Under the pieces are notes generated by a model, which was given only the letters and a program-made list of their open reading frames with translations, searched no databases and had not been told where the DNA came from. Made by a program: the position numbers and the translations under genes. This document shows positions 61,301-64,000 of a stretch of DNA of 64,000 nt, piece after piece. Position 1 is the stretch's first letter. Each line of letters starts with the position of its first letter. The DNA comes from JAWHTC01 sp032586155 (GTDB lineage Bacteria; Pseudomonadota; Alphaproteobacteria; Rhodobacterales; Rhodobacteraceae). The stretch is taken from assembly GCF_032586155.1 (NCBI RefSeq), contig NZ_JAWHTC010000002.1, forward strand, positions 62,001 to 126,000. The letters are read 5' to 3'.

Positions 61301-61633
61301 ATGGTTGCCGGACCTTGGGACGATCCAACAATTCAAGCCTATGTCAGAGAATGGCGTGCCAACCTTCAGCGTTGCGTAAAAGCTGTTCATCCACGCTGCA
61401 ACGTCGATCAATACGGCCGGATGTACGGAACCACAAATTCAGGTGGGCGCATCGATCTGAACTACGAACCCGACAATATCGCCGCATCTGTCGCCCCGCC
61501 GTCCAGAGAATACTATTACTGCCTACTCAACACGCCGTTGGGAAATCAGTTTTATCCGCTAACGGAACAGCAATATGTGGAGCAGCGGCAAGCGGGTGTA
61601 AGCCCTGCGTTTCTTACCGCCTGCACGCCCTAG
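61301..61633 (+). CDS. Orphan protein of unknown function
   Basis: The 110-residue product starts MVAGPWDDPTIQAYVREW and has four cysteines, many Tyr, Gln and Asn, and a lower GC content than the flanking genes. AGGAG stands eight bases before the ATG. I recognise no family. It has no neighbours in an operon and looks transferred or lineage-specific. Confidence 0.7.
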   Translation: MVAGPWDDPTIQAYVREWRANLQRCVKAVHPRCNVDQYGRMYGTTNSGGRIDLNYEPDNIAASVAPPSREYYYCLLNTPLGNQFYPLTEQQYVEQRQAGVSPAFLTACTP

Positions 61634-61668
61634 CGCGGGCAAACGGCGGTGACGCGTCGTCCATCGCC

Positions 61669-62562
61669 TCACCCCAAAATCACCAACGCCAGGATGCTGA
61701 AGGTCAACAGCCCGATGCCGAGGTATTCCTTGCGCGCAATTTTCTCACCGAAGAACAGCACGCTGGCTGCAATCGAAAACACCACTTCGATCTGCCCGAC
61801 CACGAACACATAGGCCGCGTTCTGCAGCGTAAACGCTGTGAACCAGCAGATCGACCCGGCCATGCCGGTGATCCCCATCCACACCGCCGTGCGCCGCGCC
61901 GCGATCACCCGTCCCATCTCACCCGGTTCCCGCCAGATCAGCCAGACCGTGAGCCCGATTGTCTGACTCACCGTCACTGCGGCAAGCGCCAGAACCGCAC
62001 GCAGGAACGGATCTTCACTGCCAATTTCCAGGGTCGCCCCGCGATAACCCACCGCCGAGACGGCAAAGAACAACCCCGAAAGCAGCCCCAACCCGGCGGC
62101 CCGGTTGAAAAACCGCTGCAGACCACCGCCGCCCGTCCCATCCGACAGAACCAGAACGCCCACCAGCCCCAATAGGATCGCCACCATTCCGGCGCTCGAC
62201 ACCATGTCCCCCAGCACGATGAATCCAATTATTGCGGTCTGGATCACCTCGGTCTTCTTGAAGGTGATCCCCACGGCAAAATTGCGATGGGCAAACAGTG
62301 CCACCACACACCAGGTCGCCAGGATCTGCGCCAACCCGCCGGTCAACGCGTAGGTCCAGAAAAGCCTTGAATAGCCTGGCCACTCGACCCCGGACCAGAG
62401 CCAGTACCCCGCGGCCAGAGTCGCCACGAAAGGCGCCGAGTAGAAAAACCGCGCCAATGTCGCACCGCCCGCCGACAATCTCCCCATGCTCAGGGTCTTT
62501 TGCAGCATGAAACGCAGCGTTTGAAACGCCGCCGCCGCAATTGATAGGAAGATCCAGGCCAT
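61669..62562 (-). CDS. EamA/DMT-family transporter
   Basis: The 297-residue protein has about ten hydrophobic segments in two halves and a DMT-like end (FSIAASVLFFGEKIARKEYL). DMT proteins export metabolites or amino acids. It lies 17 bases downstream of the desaturase gene on the same strand. Substrate cannot be inferred. Confidence 0.88.
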   Translation of the reverse strand: MAWIFLSIAAAAFQTLRFMLQKTLSMGRLSAGGATLARFFYSAPFVATLAAGYWLWSGVEWPGYSRLFWTYALTGGLAQILATWCVVALFAHRNFAVGITFKKTEVIQTAIIGFIVLGDMVSSAGMVAILLGLVGVLVLSDGTGGGGLQRFFNRAAGLGLLSGLFFAVSAVGYRGATLEIGSEDPFLRAVLALAAVTVSQTIGLTVWLIWREPGEMGRVIAARRTAVWMGITGMAGSICWFTAFTLQNAAYVFVVGQIEVVFSIAASVLFFGEKIARKEYLGIGLLTFSILALVILG

Positions 62563-62578
62563 CAGGCCCTATCGCATG

Positions 62579-63478
62579 TCACTCGCCCGCACGAAAGAGC
62601 GGATGCGGCACCGGGTCCTTGGCATGCCAGAAATAGCGCCGGAAAATCTGCGCATACGAGCGGTAGTAATACCCCTTGTTGCGCTCCAGATACGCCTCGC
62701 GATCCGCCTCATACCGGGCTGGCAGTTCGTACCACGCCATGCCCGGATGGGCATGGTGCACCACGTGGTAATTGTTGTTGAGAAAGATCAGCGAGAGCGG
62801 CCCGCGATCCTCGATGATCACCGTGCGCCCCTTGGCGCTCGGGTGCGCCCGATGCTCCAGGTAGGTGCGGATTTTCAGGATCGACAGAGCCGCATAACTG
62901 CTCAGCAGAAATGCCCACACCGGCATCTGTCCGAACCGCGCCACCCACCAGATCACCACCGCCACCGCCGGGACATGCCACATCCACCCGGCAAGGATCA
63001 CCCGGTCGCCCGCGCGAATGGCCCGCCAGTCAGCGCGCATGAACACCCCCTGCGCAATCGCCGGGCCCAGCACCATGCGCCCGGCCAGCGTGTTATTGAT
63101 CCGCAGGATCAGCCTGGTCCACCCCGGCAGGCTTTCCCAGACCGCCGGATCCTGGAAGTTGGTTTCCGGATCATCATAGGGATCGGTCAGAATCTCGTCA
63201 TTGTGATGCGCGATATGGGTGTCACGGAATCGCTGATACGGGATCAGAAGGCTTAGTGCCGGAAACACCAGCGCCTCGTTCACCCGGGCCCAGCGTGTCG
63301 GATGCCCGTGCAGCGCCTCATGGCACAACGAGCTGTGCTGCGCCGCGCTCAGGGTGACCAGCACCATGCTCAGCGGCAACCACGCACCAGCCGCCCATGT
63401 CGTGCCCAGCGCCCAGACCAGGTAGGTCAGCGCCAACAGCACCCATGTCGGCCATTCAAAGCGTCCGGTCCTAAACAT
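62579..63478 (-). CDS. Membrane fatty acid desaturase
   Basis: The 299-residue diiron enzyme shows the three His boxes: CHEALHGHPTR, HIAHHNDEI and HVVHHAHPGM, and four membrane helices (for example WVLLALTYLVWALGTTWAAG). It introduces a double bond or hydroxyl group into an acyl chain or terpenoid. Its start overlaps the end of the DUF2061 gene by eight bases. The regiospecificity is unknown. Confidence 0.92.
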   Translation of the reverse strand: MFRTGRFEWPTWVLLALTYLVWALGTTWAAGAWLPLSMVLVTLSAAQHSSLCHEALHGHPTRWARVNEALVFPALSLLIPYQRFRDTHIAHHNDEILTDPYDDPETNFQDPAVWESLPGWTRLILRINNTLAGRMVLGPAIAQGVFMRADWRAIRAGDRVILAGWMWHVPAVAVVIWWVARFGQMPVWAFLLSSYAALSILKIRTYLEHRAHPSAKGRTVIIEDRGPLSLIFLNNNYHVVHHAHPGMAWYELPARYEADREAYLERNKGYYYRSYAQIFRRYFWHAKDPVPHPLFRAGE

Positions 63479-63674
63479 GGCGGCCCCACCCGATCCGCGC
63501 CCAAAGCCGCTCGTAGAACAGGTACAGGGTAAATCCCAGAGCCGTGTTGATCACCGCCATGGCACCGCCAATAGCCATCGACCCGGTCATCGCCAGCCCG
63601 ACAAGGCTCATCGAGACAAAACCCAAAAGGTTCCAGCACAGGGCTTTAACAATACTGCGTCGCGGGCTGTCCAT
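63471..63674 (-). CDS. DUF2061 family membrane protein
   Basis: The 67-residue protein has two membrane segments (ALCWNLLGFVSMSLVGLAMT and MAVINTALGFTLYLFYERLW) and the DUF2061 ending YERLWARIGWGRH. It overlaps the desaturase gene by eight bases and is the first gene of that transcript. Function is unknown, possibly membrane assembly of the desaturase. Confidence 0.85.
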   Translation of the reverse strand: MDSPRRSIVKALCWNLLGFVSMSLVGLAMTGSMAIGGAMAVINTALGFTLYLFYERLWARIGWGRHV

Positions 63675-63759
63675 GAGGTCTCCATGCGGTTGGTCACAAA
63701 ACCGTTACTACCCCGCAGCCACGCCGCCCATTCGGGAAATGATTAACATTTCTCTGCAT

Positions 63760-63777
63760 TGGTGATAAATATCACCA
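63760..63777. promoter_or_regulatory. Operator at the XRE gene start
   Basis: tggtgat (63760-63766) and atcacca (63771-63777) form a perfect inverted repeat around aaat and end one base before the ATG. A protein bound here would block both transcription and initiation, so auto-repression is likely. Confidence 0.65.
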
Positions 63778-63778
63778 T

Positions 63779-64000
63779 ATGATACCAAAACTCGACAAAC
63801 GCATACGGGCCAGCCAGTTTCGCAACCGCCTCGCTCAGGCCATGCAGCATTCCGGCACCTCGCAAAGTGCTCTGGCTCGCGCCGTCGGCGTTGATCGCTC
63901 AACCATCTCGCAACTGCTCAAAGGCGACGGCGCCCGCCTGCCCAACGCGCAGGTGGTCGGCGAATGCGCCAGCGCTCTTGGCGTCTCGGCAGACTGGTTG
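63779..64000 (+). CDS. XRE-family regulator, N-terminal part
   Basis: The frame starts at ATG 63779 (MIPKLDKRIR) and runs off the right edge after 74 codons. The helix-turn-helix is TSQSALARAVGVDRSTISQL with LLKGDGARLPNAQVVGECAS after it. No ribosome site fits because the inverted repeat occupies the leader. The rest, which may hold a ligand domain, is outside the window. Confidence 0.82.
   Translation, partial: MIPKLDKRIRASQFRNRLAQAMQHSGTSQSALARAVGVDRSTISQLLKGDGARLPNAQVVGECASALGVSADWL

Noticed and set aside
1..64000. tRNA, rRNA, CRISPR, insertion sequences, prophage
   Set aside because: I saw no cloverleaf, repeat-spacer array, transposase or phage gene while reading the gaps; a tool search could still find a weak one.

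Overview
The window reads as chromosomal DNA of a marine-type Rhodobacteraceae (Roseobacter group) alphaproteobacterium. Indicators are high GC, the chvI-chvG-hprK-rapZ-EIIA-HPr block divergent from pckA, an ethylmalonyl-CoA pathway enzyme, a short HprK without its N-terminal domain, PduO-type adenosyltransferase, and many families typical of that group (DUF6473, DUF3572, DUF983, MttB-like, BKACE). I saw no rRNA, tRNA, CRISPR array, insertion sequence or prophage. Coding density is high and operons are tightly packed with ATGA or TGATG junctions.

Layout. 1-3.9 kb: end of an unrecognised gene, then an aminotransferase / 2-hydroxyacid dehydrogenase / HpcH-HpaI aldolase / GntR operon. 3.9-9.7 kb: a 5'-truncated peroxiredoxin and the complete beta-hydroxyaspartate cycle locus, bhcABCD with divergent bhcR, which turns two glyoxylate into oxaloacetate. 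10-17 kb: parC, an SH3 protein, a membrane LytTR regulator facing an RTX protein, an SDR, a small membrane protein and a cobalamin adenosyltransferase. 17.5-25.7 kb: etfBA, a DUF6473 gene, 3-hydroxybutyryl-CoA dehydrogenase, a rhodanese-HigA fusion, a TauD-like dioxygenase with a TSUP exporter, and methylsuccinyl-CoA dehydrogenase. 25.9-30.8 kb: a carnitine-to-glycine-betaine locus (SDR, fused carnitine dehydrogenase/thioesterase, two small exported proteins, BKACE, GlxA-type regulator). 30.9-38.4 kb: acyltransferase, nitrogen-PTS/RapZ/HprK/ChvGI signalling block and pckA. 38.5-46.8 kb: biotinyl-carboxyltransferase fusion, aldo/keto reductase, an H-NOX/diguanylate cyclase pair, Na/Pi symporter, and a pyrrolysine-free MttB homologue. 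47-54.7 kb: two sulfatases, a tripartite tricarboxylate transporter, an MBL hydrolase and a MarR regulator around a tandem operator. 55-64 kb: HAD phosphatase, DUF3572, a PleD-like cyclase, an ECF sigma operon, DUF983, Nudix, EamA, a desaturase and the start of an XRE regulator.

How it fits together. Several parts serve C2/C4 carbon entry. Bhc makes oxaloacetate from glyoxylate, and PckA drains oxaloacetate to phosphoenolpyruvate. Mcd belongs to the ethylmalonyl-CoA route from acetyl-CoA to glyoxylate, with EtfAB as the expected electron acceptor. Carnitine, taurine-like and sulfate-ester catabolism suggest life on osmolytes and algal exudates. The most unusual items are the rhodanese-HigA fusion, an H-NOX protein lacking its proximal heme histidine, matched direct repeats between the LytTR and RTX genes, the orphan biotinyl-carboxyltransferase, and an AAATACTC-type motif recurring in five intergenic regions.
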